From NCBI GenBank assembly GCA_934654515.1, contig CAKUGA010000011.1, forward strand, positions 1-34,685: a stretch of 34,685 bases of DNA, read 5' to 3'. Positions 1-7,340 of this stretch are shown here, piece after piece. Source of the stretch: an uncultured Collinsella sp. (GTDB lineage: Bacteria; Actinomycetota; Coriobacteriia; Coriobacteriales; Coriobacteriaceae). How positions within the stretch are numbered: position 1 is the stretch's first letter; each line of letters starts with the position of its first letter. The notes below the pieces were generated by a model. It searched no databases. It saw only the letters and a program-made list of their open reading frames with translations, and was not told the DNA's origin. The position numbers were made by a program, and so were the translations under genes.

Positions 1-61
1 CGTTCTGGGCGCGCCTCAATCGTAGCCCGAGACGGTCCCGGGCTGACAATCTCGACTGTAA

Positions 62-507
62 TGGACGTTCTTAAACGGCTAGTTACTGGGGACAGTCTTC
101 GGATTGCTTGCCGCTGGAGGCTGTTTTGCGCCGCCGTGCAGGGTGTCTATAAAGAGTCGTGACCAAAAATCGTCAAATATGAGTACTGATACTTTTTCAG
201 TAGCAGCAATTTTGGCCATTTTTAAGACTATCCGACGTATCTATCGAGTGGATATGCTGTTGTATCTCCTCAAATGTTCAATAAAAGAAGCCCTTGATGT
301 GAATAAATTCCATCAAGTGCTTTTTTTATAAACAAAATAAATGTATTCGCAACGGTAACAGTACTCATATTTGCCATTTTTTGGCCACAGCCCTTCAGAG
401 AATCTACGAAAACGGTCCTGTGCCGGCATCCGGGGACGCTCCTTGGTTGTTGCCTGTTCAAGAGTGTCCCCAACGACTAGTTGTTTAAGAACGTCTCCAA
501 TGACTAG
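62..507. repeat. MITE-like element with imperfect terminal inverted repeats
   Basis: The ends of this roughly 445-bp segment are inverted copies of each other. The left arm (62-97) and right arm (463-499) share an exact 13-bp core, GACGTTCTTAAAC, and stay about 70% complementary over some 35 bp. A second, inner inverted pair lies at 174-188 and 359-373; it is 15 bp and exact, with similarity continuing outward through A/T-rich sequence. No convincing gene lies inside; its short reading frames have no ribosome binding site or family resemblance. The right end (475-507) recurs with three differences at 20345-20377, so this is a repeat family. A non-autonomous transposable element or a large cruciform repeat is the best reading, without proof of mobility. 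Confidence 0.55.
289..328 (+). terminator. Hairpin with T-tract inside the inverted-repeat element
   Basis: An imperfect 11-bp stem (289-299 with 311-321, one mismatch) and an 11-nt A/T-rich loop are followed by seven T residues. It has rho-independent terminator form on the plus strand. No gene ends just upstream, so it may simply be part of the repeat element, or may shield pckA from transcription entering from the left. Confidence 0.45.
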
Positions 508-556
508 GCCGTTTGCCTGCGATTTTTGACCGTTGGGCGGGCTTGCCGCCCTTGCC

Positions 557-572
557 GCAAAAACGTTTTTGC
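557..572. promoter_or_regulatory. Perfect 16-bp palindrome upstream of pckA
   Basis: GCAAAAACGTTTTTGC is a perfect palindrome 75 bp before the pckA start codon. A short G/C hairpin (535-540 with 546-551) precedes it. No T-tract follows, which favours a protein-binding site over a terminator. The regulator is unknown and no clear -35/-10 pair was found nearby. Confidence 0.3.
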
Positions 573-646
573 ATATCGGGTACAACGGGCTTTACGTGAG
601 TAAAGTGCGCGCCGCATCCACGTGTCGCGTTTTTAAAGGAGGCCCC

Positions 647-2317
647 ATGCCTGGTGTTACCCCTGCAGAAGTTTTGTCCAACTTTGGTCTTACGCTGGTC
701 GAAGATCCCGCCGAGAATCAGCCCCGTCTGCTGGTCGATCTACCCGCCGCGGAGCTCGTCGAGCACGCCATCCGCCGCGAAGAAGGCCGCATGGCATCCA
801 ATGGCGCACTCGTGATCGAGACGGGGGAGCGCACCGGCCGTTCGCCCAACGACCGCTTTATCGTCGACACGCCCGACGTGCACGACAAGATCGCCTGGGG
901 CGCCGTCAACCGACCGCTTTCGATCGAGAGCTACGAGACCATCAAGGCCGGTATCGTCAACTACCTCAACGAGCGCGATGTGTTCGTCACCCGCGGCATG
1001 GCCGGCGCCGACCGCAACCACACGCGTCGACTGCTCGTTGCCTGCGAGCGTGCCAGCCAGGCACTCTTTATTAAGCAGATGCTCGCCCGCCCGCTCGCCC
1101 GCGAAATCGCGCGCACCGGTGAGCCGGACTTTTGCGTGCTCGCCGCTCCCGGCTACCAGTGCGACCCTGCCATCAAGGGCCTCAACTCCAGCGCCGCCGT
1201 GGTCATCAACTTCCAGGAACGCGTGATTCTGGTCGCCGGCACCGGCTACTCCGGTGAGATCAAAAAGTCGATCTTCAGCGTCATGAACTACCTGCTGCCC
1301 GTCGAGGACGACGTGCTGCCCATGCACTGCTCGGCCAGCATGGATCCTGTCACGCACGAGACCGCCGTGTTCTTTGGCCTGTCCGGCACCGGCAAGACCA
1401 CGCTTTCGGCCAACCCCACGCGCCTACTGATCGGCGACGACGAGCACGGTTGGTCTGACATGGGCATCTTCAACATCGAGGGTGGCTGCTACGCCAAATG
1501 CGAGGGCCTGGACGCGTTCCACGAGCCCGAAATCTTCAACGCCGTCCGCTTTGGTGCCATCTGCGAAAACGTGGTGCTCGACGAGAACCGCAAGCCCAAC
1601 TACGACGACGTTTCGATCACGCACAACACGCGCGTGGCATACCCTGTGGAGCACATTCCCAACGCGTGGACCAAAGGCATGGGCACCACTCCAAGCGTCG
1701 TGCTCTTTCTGACTTGCGACGCCTTTGGCGTGCTGCCGCCCATCTCACGCCTGACGGCCGATGCCGCCATGTACCACTTTGTGACGGGCTTTACGGCCAA
1801 GATCCCCGGCACCGAGGTCGGCGTCACCGAGCCCACGCCCACGTTCTCTTCGCTGTTTGGCGAGCCGTTTATGCCGCTCGACCCCATGGTCTATGCCAAG
1901 ATGCTCGGTGAGCGCATCGCCGACGGCCGCACGCGTGTGTACCTGGTCAACACCGGCTGGATTGGCGGCGGCTACGGCGTGGGCCATCGCATCGAGCTTG
2001 CCTACACGCGCGCCCTGGTGGCCCGCGCCCTCGACGGCACCATCGAGGACAGCGAGTTCGTCCACGACGATATCTTTAACGTCGACATTCCCACGACGTG
2101 CCACGGTGTGCCCGACGGCATCCTGGTGCCGCGCCAGTACTGGCAGAGCACCGCGCGCTACGACGAGGCGGCGCACAACCTGGCCGTGATGTTCGAGGAG
2201 AACTTCGAGAAGAAGTACTCGCACCTGCCCGAGTCCGTCAAGGCCGCCGGTCCGCACGCTCAGGTGCACGCCGACGCCCGTCATCGCGGCCGCGGCTTGT
2301 TGGGACTCCGACACTAG
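647..2317 (+). CDS. pckA: Phosphoenolpyruvate carboxykinase (ATP)
   Basis: Interconverts oxaloacetate plus ATP and phosphoenolpyruvate plus CO2 plus ADP in the cytoplasm, at the PEP-oxaloacetate node. The 556-residue product has the ATP-type hallmarks: the RTGRSPNDRF segment near residue 65, the P-loop GLSGTGKTT at about 244-252, and the following IGDDEHGW metal/nucleotide motif. Length is slightly over the usual 530-540 residues because of a short Arg/His/Gly-rich C-terminal tail. The frame is open 38 codons further upstream, but ATG 647 has an ideal AAAGGAGG ribosome site at 635-642 and the family-like N-terminus, so it was chosen. In gut anaerobes this enzyme often runs toward oxaloacetate (CO2 fixation, ATP gain); that direction is inference here. 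A palindromic repeat starts 15 bp after the stop. Confidence 0.95.
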   Translation: MPGVTPAEVLSNFGLTLVEDPAENQPRLLVDLPAAELVEHAIRREEGRMASNGALVIETGERTGRSPNDRFIVDTPDVHDKIAWGAVNRPLSIESYETIKAGIVNYLNERDVFVTRGMAGADRNHTRRLLVACERASQALFIKQMLARPLAREIARTGEPDFCVLAAPGYQCDPAIKGLNSSAAVVINFQERVILVAGTGYSGEIKKSIFSVMNYLLPVEDDVLPMHCSASMDPVTHETAVFFGLSGTGKTTLSANPTRLLIGDDEHGWSDMGIFNIEGGCYAKCEGLDAFHEPEIFNAVRFGAICENVVLDENRKPNYDDVSITHNTRVAYPVEHIPNAWTKGMGTTPSVVLFLTCDAFGVLPPISRLTADAAMYHFVTGFTAKIPGTEVGVTEPTPTFSSLFGEPFMPLDPMVYAKMLGERIADGRTRVYLVNTGWIGGGYGVGHRIELAYTRALVARALDGTIEDSEFVHDDIFNVDIPTTCHGVPDGILVPRQYWQSTARYDEAAHNLAVMFEENFEKKYSHLPESVKAAGPHAQVHADARHRGRGLLGLRH

Positions 2318-2332
2318 CGTTGCTTCAGACCC

Positions 2333-2372
2333 AAAACCACCATAAAGGGGACAGCGCCTTTGTGGTGGTTTT
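2333..2372. repeat. Palindromic repeat family A, copy 1 (terminator after pckA)
   Basis: AAAACCACCA and a complementary GTGGTGGTTTT arm enclose a GGGGACAG-type loop. It starts 15 bp after the pckA stop. The A-rich left flank and T-rich right flank allow termination in both directions. This copy has one stem difference (CCATAAAGG instead of CCACAAAGG) and reads GGGGAC on the plus strand, opposite to most copies here. Confidence 0.85.
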
Positions 2373-2393
2373 ACTCGCGCGGATGACTCGGGT

Positions 2394-2499
2394 TACAATA
2401 CGCCTGACATATCGCTCCCTTCTCCGGATGGGGGCAGCGTAAGCGCTCTTGTGGCGGCACCGTAGGACTTTGAAGGTGGCCGTCGTAAGGGCGCTTTTT
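2394..2499 (+). ncRNA. Candidate small structured RNA or attenuated leader
   Basis: A -10-like TACAAT lies at 2394-2399, with only a weak TTACTC at the -35 position 17 bp upstream. It is followed by two stem-loops. The first pairs 2413-2419 with 2430-2439. The second (2441-2493) is a nearly uninterrupted 21-bp stem with G-U pairs, one bulged G and a 13-nt loop, ending in five T residues. Transcription from about 2406 would give an RNA of roughly 95 nt ending 45 bp before the next gene. It could be a stand-alone small RNA or a terminating leader of the B3/4 gene. It matches no RNA family I can name. Confidence 0.4.
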
Positions 2500-2543
2500 G
2501 TTTAGGCACCCGGGCTCGGGCGCATGCTATGAAGGGAGAGCAC

Positions 2544-3263
2544 ATGAAGAGTTTCGTTGCCGAGGATTCGTTTTGGGAGCTATTTCCGCAGGCGGCTATC
2601 GGTGTTGTGGTCGTAAAGGGCATGAAGCCCGCGGCTCAGATTCCTCAAGAGGACGTGGATGCGATTGCGGCGTTGCTCGACCGCGCCAATATCGACGCGG
2701 AGCGTCATCTGACCAGCGATACTATCAGCGAGAACGCATCGGTCAAGGCATGGCGCGAGGCTTATCGGCTGTTCAAGACCAAAAAGGGCGCCCGCTGCTC
2801 GATCGAGAACTTGCTCAAGCGCGTGCTCAAGGGCAAACCGGTGGGCCACATTACGCCCGCGGTGGACATCTACAACACGGTGTCGCTGACCTACGCGCTG
2901 CCCGTTGGCGGCGAGGACCTACATGCTATCGAGGGCGATCTGCGGTTGGCGGTGACCGACGGTGGCGATGCGTTTCTGCCGCTTGGCGAGGAGACAGATG
3001 ACCCGACGCTTCCCGGCGAGCTCGCCTACATTGATGACACGGGCGCCGTGTGCCGCTGCTGGAACTGGCGCGACGGCGTTCGCACGGCGCTGTCCGACGA
3101 TTCGGCCGATGCGTTCCTGGCGATTGAGTGCGTGGAGCCCGAGCGGATGGGGGATTGCCAGGCCGCGATCGATCGCTTAGCCGAACTGCTCGAGCGCTAT
3201 CTGGGAGCGACGGTTGTCGTTAAGACGCTTGTGACCCGCGACAATCCTTGCGCGGAGCTGTAG
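2544..3263 (+). CDS. B3/B4 tRNA-binding-domain protein
   Basis: A 239-residue soluble protein resembling the stand-alone B3/B4 domain proteins (COG3382), related to the B3/B4 module of the phenylalanyl-tRNA synthetase beta chain. Visible family features are the mid-protein run with GARCSIENLLKRV and VDIYNTVSLTYALPVGG (about residues 85-125) and the later ELAYIDDTGAVCRCWNWRDG segment. Stand-alone B3/4 proteins are thought to act in tRNA or amino-acid quality control; the exact substrate here is unknown. ATG 2544 is preferred to ATG 2529 because AAGGGAGAG at 2532-2540 is well spaced for it. A candidate structured leader precedes the gene and a family A palindrome follows 26 bp after the stop. 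Confidence 0.8.
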   Translation: MKSFVAEDSFWELFPQAAIGVVVVKGMKPAAQIPQEDVDAIAALLDRANIDAERHLTSDTISENASVKAWREAYRLFKTKKGARCSIENLLKRVLKGKPVGHITPAVDIYNTVSLTYALPVGGEDLHAIEGDLRLAVTDGGDAFLPLGEETDDPTLPGELAYIDDTGAVCRCWNWRDGVRTALSDDSADAFLAIECVEPERMGDCQAAIDRLAELLERYLGATVVVKTLVTRDNPCAEL

Positions 3264-3289
3264 CGACGCCTAGAACCTATTGATGCCCC

Positions 3290-3330
3290 AAACCACCACA
3301 AAGGTGCCTGTCTCCTTTGTGGTGGTTTTT
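3290..3330. repeat. Palindromic repeat family A, copy 2
   Basis: AAACCACCACAAAGG and its perfect complement flank a 9-nt TGCCTGTCT loop, with T residues beyond. It begins 26 bp after the B3/4 gene stop and probably terminates its transcript. The loop orientation is opposite to copies 1 and 3. Confidence 0.88.
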
Positions 3331-3433
3331 ATGTTGATGGGTTAACAAATGGGATATTTGGGTATGGGTGTTGCCTTGTGCGGCTAAGATGTTTACCCGT
3401 TAGCATCATGCAAGCGAAAGGCGGTCGTCTCCC

Positions 3434-3883
3434 ATGCAGCAGAACGACGAGACACGTTTCGAGGACTTTGTCGGACTGATCAGCGGGCTCTACAAGGAGA
3501 TCCAGCGCATTAAGACATCCGAGGGCGCAAGGCTGGGCCTCAAGGGCTCCGACGTTATGTGCCTGTACTATCTTGAGCGCAGCAAGGACGGTCTGACTGG
3601 TGCTGACCTGGCTCGCATGGCAGGCGTGACCCGTGCCGCCGTCTCGCGCACGCTCGCGCATCTGGAGGAGGGCGGCTACGTCGAGGTCGATGATTCGGGC
3701 GATGCCGCCGTTAAGTATCGTGCTCCGGTGCGCCTGACCGCTCTAGGCGGCGAGAGCATGAGCGAGGCGGACCGCATCATTCGCGAGGTGCTCGATACCA
3801 CCGGTAAGGCTATGGGTGTGGAGCAGCGCGAGCAGATGTATGCGTCGCTGCGCACGATTCTCAACACCCTGCGCGAGATCTAG
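3434..3883 (+). CDS. MarR-family transcriptional regulator
   Basis: A 149-residue winged helix-turn-helix repressor-type protein. Residues 54-84 form the recognition unit (LTGADLARMAGV, then RAAVSRTLAHLEEGGYVE), followed by a wing around residues 85-105. Flanking N- and C-terminal helices would make the MarR dimer interface. Start ATG 3434 follows AAAGGCGG at 3417-3424. A loose inverted repeat, GGGTTAACA (3339) and TGTTTACCC (3390), lies upstream and could be its operator, as MarR proteins often control their own promoter. The ligand is unknown. The downstream DegV gene is 119 bp away and may or may not be co-transcribed. Confidence 0.85.
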   Translation: MQQNDETRFEDFVGLISGLYKEIQRIKTSEGARLGLKGSDVMCLYYLERSKDGLTGADLARMAGVTRAAVSRTLAHLEEGGYVEVDDSGDAAVKYRAPVRLTALGGESMSEADRIIREVLDTTGKAMGVEQREQMYASLRTILNTLREI

Positions 3884-4002
3884 AGCCGCGCTGGCGCTAG
3901 CTTTCAGCTAACAACTGCATCGTCCCGTTTGAGCGCGTACGCCGTGCCGGGACATTGTTGTCAAAATTCCCTGCGCGAGACCTGCGCAAGAAAGGATTCG
4001 CT

Positions 4003-4857
4003 ATGTCCGTCCGCATTATTACCGATTCCGCCAGCGATATGTCGCCGGCGGAGCACCCGGCGCTGTCCGTCTTGCCGCTGTCCGTTACCTTTGGCACCGA
4101 TGTGTATATGGATGGCGTCGACATCGATCACCAGCGCTTTTACGAGATGCTCGTGGAGCGCGACGAGCTGCCCAAGACCGGTCAGGTCAACCCGTACGCC
4201 TTTTCGCAGGCGATTGCCGAAGCACGTGAGGCCGGCGACGAGGCGGTGATTATTACCGTGGGTGCCAAACTTTCGGGGACCAATCAGAGCGCGCGCACGG
4301 CCCTTGCCGAGATGCCGGGTGGCGACGTGTTCGTCGTGGACAGCAACAATGTGACCCTGGGCGAGCGCGTGCTGGTCGAGTATGCGCTGCGCCTGGTGGA
4401 CGAGGGCCGCAGCGCCGCGCAGATCGCGGCTTCCGTCGAGGCCGTCCGTGACCGCGTGGTGGTTATTGGTCTGCTCGAGACGCTGGAGTACCTGGTGCGC
4501 GGCGGTCGCCTGTCTGCTGCTGCCGGCGCCGTGGGCACGCTGCTCAACGTAAAGCCCGTTGTGGCTGCCGAGGACGGTCTGATCGTGCAGCTGGGCAAGG
4601 CGCGCGGTTCCAAGAACGGACGTAACCTGCTCAACCAGAAGGTCGAAAAGGCAGGCGGCATCGACTTTTCCATGCCGCTGGCGCTCGGCTATACGGGCCT
4701 TTCGGATGCGGTGCTCAAGAAGTATATCGAGGACAGCGCGGCACTGTGGGCTGGCCACACTGAGGGTGAGCTGCCCGTCCACACCATCGGTGCCACCATC
4801 GGCACCCACGTGGGCCCCGGCGCCGTCGCCGTAGCCTTCTTCCAGCCCGTTAACTAG
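4003..4857 (+). CDS. DegV/FakB-family fatty-acid-binding protein
   Basis: A 284-residue EDD-fold protein. Characterised DegV/FakB members bind a fatty acid and present it to the FakA kinase for phosphorylation and phospholipid synthesis. Family marks are the N-terminal ITDSASDM, the KTGQVNP loop near residue 62 (usually TSQPS-like), the lipid-head SGTNQSA motif near 90, and the LEYLVRGGRLS segment in the C-terminal half. ATG 4003 follows AAAGGA at 3991-3996. An in-frame ATG at 3955 has no ribosome site and would add a non-family basic leader. No fakA gene is in the window. A family A palindrome starts 9 bp after the stop. Confidence 0.9.
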   Translation: MSVRIITDSASDMSPAEHPALSVLPLSVTFGTDVYMDGVDIDHQRFYEMLVERDELPKTGQVNPYAFSQAIAEAREAGDEAVIITVGAKLSGTNQSARTALAEMPGGDVFVVDSNNVTLGERVLVEYALRLVDEGRSAAQIAASVEAVRDRVVVIGLLETLEYLVRGGRLSAAAGAVGTLLNVKPVVAAEDGLIVQLGKARGSKNGRNLLNQKVEKAGGIDFSMPLALGYTGLSDAVLKKYIEDSAALWAGHTEGELPVHTIGATIGTHVGPGAVAVAFFQPVN

Positions 4858-4866
4858 CCTACCTGC

Positions 4867-4907
4867 CAAAACCACCACAAAGGGGACAGGCACCTTTGTG
4901 GTGGTTT
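4867..4907. repeat. Palindromic repeat family A, copy 3
   Basis: AAAACCACCACAAAGG, a loop reading GGGACAGGCA and the complementary arm, starting 9 bp after the degV-like stop. It also precedes the MGMT gene by 30 bp. Probable bidirectional terminator. Plus-strand loop orientation is the same as copy 1. Confidence 0.88.
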
Positions 4908-4936
4908 ATGCTTTACCGGGTTGAAAGGAGCGTGCG

Positions 4937-5257
4937 ATGGCATCTAAGGGCTTTTTTGAGCGGGTGTACGAGGTAGTCGAGCAGATTCCCGAGGGGATGG
5001 TCGCCACCTACGGTCAGGTGGCGCTGCTCGCCGGTCGTCCGCGGAGTGCGCGGTACGTGGGGTATGCCCTGCATGGCAATCCGCGCCCCGGCGAGATTCC
5101 CTGTCACCGCGTGGTGTTTGCCGATGGCCGCATTTGCGAGGGCTTTGCGTTTGGCGGCCCCGATGCTCAGCGTGAGCTCTTAATGGGGGAGGGCGTGACG
5201 TTTACCGATCCCATGCACGTCGACCTGGGCGCCTGTCGTTGGCCGGCCGGGCTTTAA
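4937..5257 (+). CDS. MGMT-family O6-alkylguanine DNA alkyltransferase (single domain)
   Basis: A 106-residue protein made only of the DNA-binding/active-site domain of O6-methylguanine-DNA methyltransferase. The active-site PCHRV motif is intact with Cys56, so transfer of an alkyl group to the protein is chemically possible. This separates it from alkyltransferase-like (ATL) proteins, which carry Trp at that position. The helix-turn-helix with the arginine finger is ATYGQVALLAGRPRSARYVG (about 24-43). The N-terminal ribonuclease-like domain of Ada/Ogt is absent. ATG 4937 follows AAAGGAG at 4923-4930. Palindromic repeats lie on both sides. Confidence 0.88.
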   Translation: MASKGFFERVYEVVEQIPEGMVATYGQVALLAGRPRSARYVGYALHGNPRPGEIPCHRVVFADGRICEGFAFGGPDAQRELLMGEGVTFTDPMHVDLGACRWPAGL

Positions 5258-5272
5258 CGGCTTGCTCGCGCC

Positions 5273-5312
5273 AAACCCACCACAAAGGTGCCTGTCCCCT
5301 TTGTGGTGGGTT
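5273..5312. repeat. Palindromic repeat family A, copy 4
   Basis: AAACCCACCACAAAGG, loop TGCCTGTCC, and a complementary CTTTGTGGTGGGTTT arm. Both arms carry the same extra C/G relative to the other copies, a compensatory change that supports selection on the stem. It starts 15 bp after the MGMT stop. Confidence 0.88.
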
Positions 5313-5337
5313 TAGTTTACCGGGGCTAACTTATGGA

Positions 5338-5535
5338 GAAGGTGTGATGGCGTACTTTGCCGTCAGAAAGTAAACCACGGTGAACTATATTGTATTCAGC
5401 AACGGAGCAGGCCATAGGCGATGAAAAAGCCTGCCCTGTTGAGTTTGATTCGCATTCCTCCCCTCTGTGCGATTCAACGGTGTACTTCGGGAAAGCGCCC
5501 GTCGGCTGCCATGGCCGGCGGGCGCTTTCCTGTAA
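5338..5535. other. Structured intergenic stretch with a possible 19-codon minus-strand ORF
   Basis: No ordinary gene is seen between 5313 and 5614. On the plus strand three stem-loops follow each other: 5400-5411 with 5429-5440 (10 of 12 pairs), an arm around 5449-5454 with 5468-5475, and a strong 17-bp hairpin 5490-5506 with 5514-5530. No good T-tract follows on either strand. On the minus strand a purine-rich GAGGGGAGG sits directly before ATG 5455. It opens a 19-codon frame ending at 5396 that would encode a small basic/hydrophobic peptide with FFIAYGLL in the middle. Either strand could be the functional one; neither is established. Confidence 0.35.
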
Positions 5536-5614
5536 TCATGGGACAAAACATCAGGTCCGTTATCCCAAAATGAGGTGCCGACGTTTGGCCTTAGGGCGGC
5601 ACAAACTTTGATTG

Positions 5615-5908
5615 TTAGTCCCGCTTGCAGCAACCGATCTTTGTAAACCCCTGCGGCGCCTCTTCGCTCGCGGGGATTCTTGGGCTGTTGCTTCCCAGAT
5701 ACGCCTCTACATGCCGCGCGAACGCTTGCCACGACCACTCGTCTTTATCGGCCTCAAGCCGATCGGGAGAAATCGCGTTGAACAGGCACGTTGGAATTTC
5801 GTGCTCGTGCAGATTCTTGGCGATACAAGGCGTGCAGCCCTTGTCGTGGTTGATAGGGTTAAACGGGCATTTCCGGTCGTTGCATGTACAAAACGCAACT
5901 GAGCTCAT
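5615..5908 (-). CDS. DUF6485-family cysteine-rich protein
   Basis: A 97-residue protein whose N-terminal half carries eight spaced metal-ligand-type residues: Cys7, Cys9, Cys14, His21, Cys25, Cys28, His34 and Cys41. Cys93-Cys94 sit at the C-terminus. This resembles the small DUF6485 proteins of anaerobes, whose function is unknown; a zinc- or Fe-S-binding fold is inferred only from the cysteines. ATG 5908 has an excellent GGAAGGAG site just upstream on the minus strand, confirming it is a gene. It ends at 5615, with the strong hairpin at 5490-5530 a possible 3' end for its message. Confidence 0.75.
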   Translation of the reverse strand: MSSVAFCTCNDRKCPFNPINHDKGCTPCIAKNLHEHEIPTCLFNAISPDRLEADKDEWSWQAFARHVEAYLGSNSPRIPASEEAPQGFTKIGCCKRD

Positions 5909-6060
5909 GGGGCTCCTTCCAGTCGGTCGGCTCTGCTGTAAAACGCTGCCGCATGTTAAAACAATAGGGCGTCATTGCTTAACAGAATATAGTCTTAGGG
6001 TGCTTGCGACTTAGGGGTTCTGCCGAGCGGCTGAATACCTCGGCGACCGACCTCTGAAGA

Positions 6061-6109
6061 AAACAAAACCGCCGCAATGAGGATTGTACTCATCGCGGCG
6101 GTTTTGTTT
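6061..6109. terminator. Bidirectional terminator downstream of trpS
   Basis: A 21-bp stem with one A-C mismatch and a 7-nt loop, flanked by AAACAAAA on the left and TTTTGTTT on the right, so it can terminate on either strand. It lies 23 bp beyond the trpS stop in the direction of trpS transcription. Confidence 0.88.
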
Positions 6110-6131
6110 GACTGCTGTTTATTGTTCTCGG

Positions 6132-7181
6132 CTAGTACACCATGCCCATGGCGTCCTGAACCTCGGCCAGGGTCTGCTCGGCGATCTCGTTGGCACGACG
6201 GTTGCCTTCGTGCAGGACGTCCTTCACATAGTCCAGATCGTTCTCATAGCGCTGGCGACGCTCGCGGATCGGGGCGAAGTACTCGTTGACGGCCTCGGTC
6301 ACGTACTTCTTGAGCTGGCCGGAGCCGCCCATGCCGATCTCCTCGGCAATCTCGACTTCGGAACGACCGGTGCAGATGGCGGCGGTCGAAAGCAGGCCGG
6401 ACACGCCGGGGCGGTTCACGGGATCGAACGTGATCATGCGCTCGGAGTCGGTCTGGCTCTTCTTGATGCGCTTGGCCGTCTCCTCGGCGGTCATCGAGAT
6501 GTTGATGGCGTTGCCGTAGCTCTTGCTCATCTTGCGACCGTCAAGGCCGGGCAGCAGCGGGGTCTCGGACAGCAGCGCTTCGACCTCGGGAAATACCTTG
6601 CCGTAGCGGTTGTTAAAGCGGCGTGCGATGGTACGGGTGAGCTCGATGTGCGGCAGCTGGTCGCGACCGACGGGCACGACGTTGCCCTTGCAGAACAGAA
6701 TGTCGCAGGCCTGGTGCACCGGATAGGTGAGCAGAAGGCCGGTGAGCTCGTGGCCCGAGGCCTCCATCTCGGCCTTGACGGTGGGGTTGCGCGCCAGCTC
6801 GGCCTCGGACACCAGCGACAGGAACGGCAGCATAAGCTGGTTGGCGGCGGGCACGGCGGAGTGCGCGTAGATCATGGTCTTGTCGGGGTCGATGCCGCAG
6901 GCAAGGTAGTCCATGACCATGTTGTACACGTTGTCCTGGATGTGCTCGGTCGTGTCGCGGTCAGTGATGACCTGGTAGTCGGCGATGAGCACGTTGGTCT
7001 TGGCGCCCATGTTCTGCAGCTCAACACGGCCCTTGAGGGTGCCGAAGTAGTGACCCAGGTGCAGACGGCCGGTGGGGCGGTCGCCGGTGAGCATGGTGAA
7101 CTTTTCGGGCGTTTTGGCCAGGCCCTCGCGAATGGCGTTGCTCTTTTGCAGCGCGACTTCGTAGCTGTTCTCGTTTGGCAT
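6132..7181 (-). CDS. trpS: Tryptophanyl-tRNA synthetase
   Basis: Charges tRNA-Trp with tryptophan; class Ic synthetase, cytoplasmic dimer in characterised members. The 349-residue product has the class I HIGH signature as HLGH (41-44) within TGDRPTGRLHLGHYFGTL, and KMSKS at 218-222 in GRKMSKSYGN. Length fits the family (about 330-350). ATG 7181 follows AGGAGCAATC on the minus strand. The open frame continues upstream, but that extension has no ribosome site and no family similarity. The terminator at 6061-6109 follows. The neighbouring transferase gene on the same strand ends 159 bp upstream of the start, so trpS is probably transcribed on its own. Confidence 0.96.
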   Translation of the reverse strand: MPNENSYEVALQKSNAIREGLAKTPEKFTMLTGDRPTGRLHLGHYFGTLKGRVELQNMGAKTNVLIADYQVITDRDTTEHIQDNVYNMVMDYLACGIDPDKTMIYAHSAVPAANQLMLPFLSLVSEAELARNPTVKAEMEASGHELTGLLLTYPVHQACDILFCKGNVVPVGRDQLPHIELTRTIARRFNNRYGKVFPEVEALLSETPLLPGLDGRKMSKSYGNAINISMTAEETAKRIKKSQTDSERMITFDPVNRPGVSGLLSTAAICTGRSEVEIAEEIGMGGSGQLKKYVTEAVNEYFAPIRERRQRYENDLDYVKDVLHEGNRRANEIAEQTLAEVQDAMGMVY

Positions 7182-7340
7182 GATTGCTCCTAACGTTCGT
7201 TTGCAGGTCTTGATGATAGCGTGTTTATTGAGATGGGCGGGCGCGAGTGGGTGAGGGACTGTCAGGGGCTGGCTTTCATGTCCGTAGCGGCGTCCGCGCG
7301 AACGACTGCCAACGCCTGGGCGCATCCTCGGCAGCTTACC

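Noticed and set aside
2441-2499. Possible T-box riboswitch before the B3/4 gene (GGTGG near a terminator stem)
   Set aside because: The resemblance to the T-box sequence is only a few bases, there is no stem I or specifier loop, and the leader would be about 95 nt, far too short.
3339-3398. MarR operator formed by GGGTTAACA and TGTTTACCC
   Set aside because: Imperfect and 40 bp apart; mentioned as a possibility in the gene entry but too weak for its own feature.
6084-7193. Long open frame opposite trpS
   Set aside because: Antisense shadow caused by G/C-biased codons; trpS has all synthetase motifs and a ribosome site.
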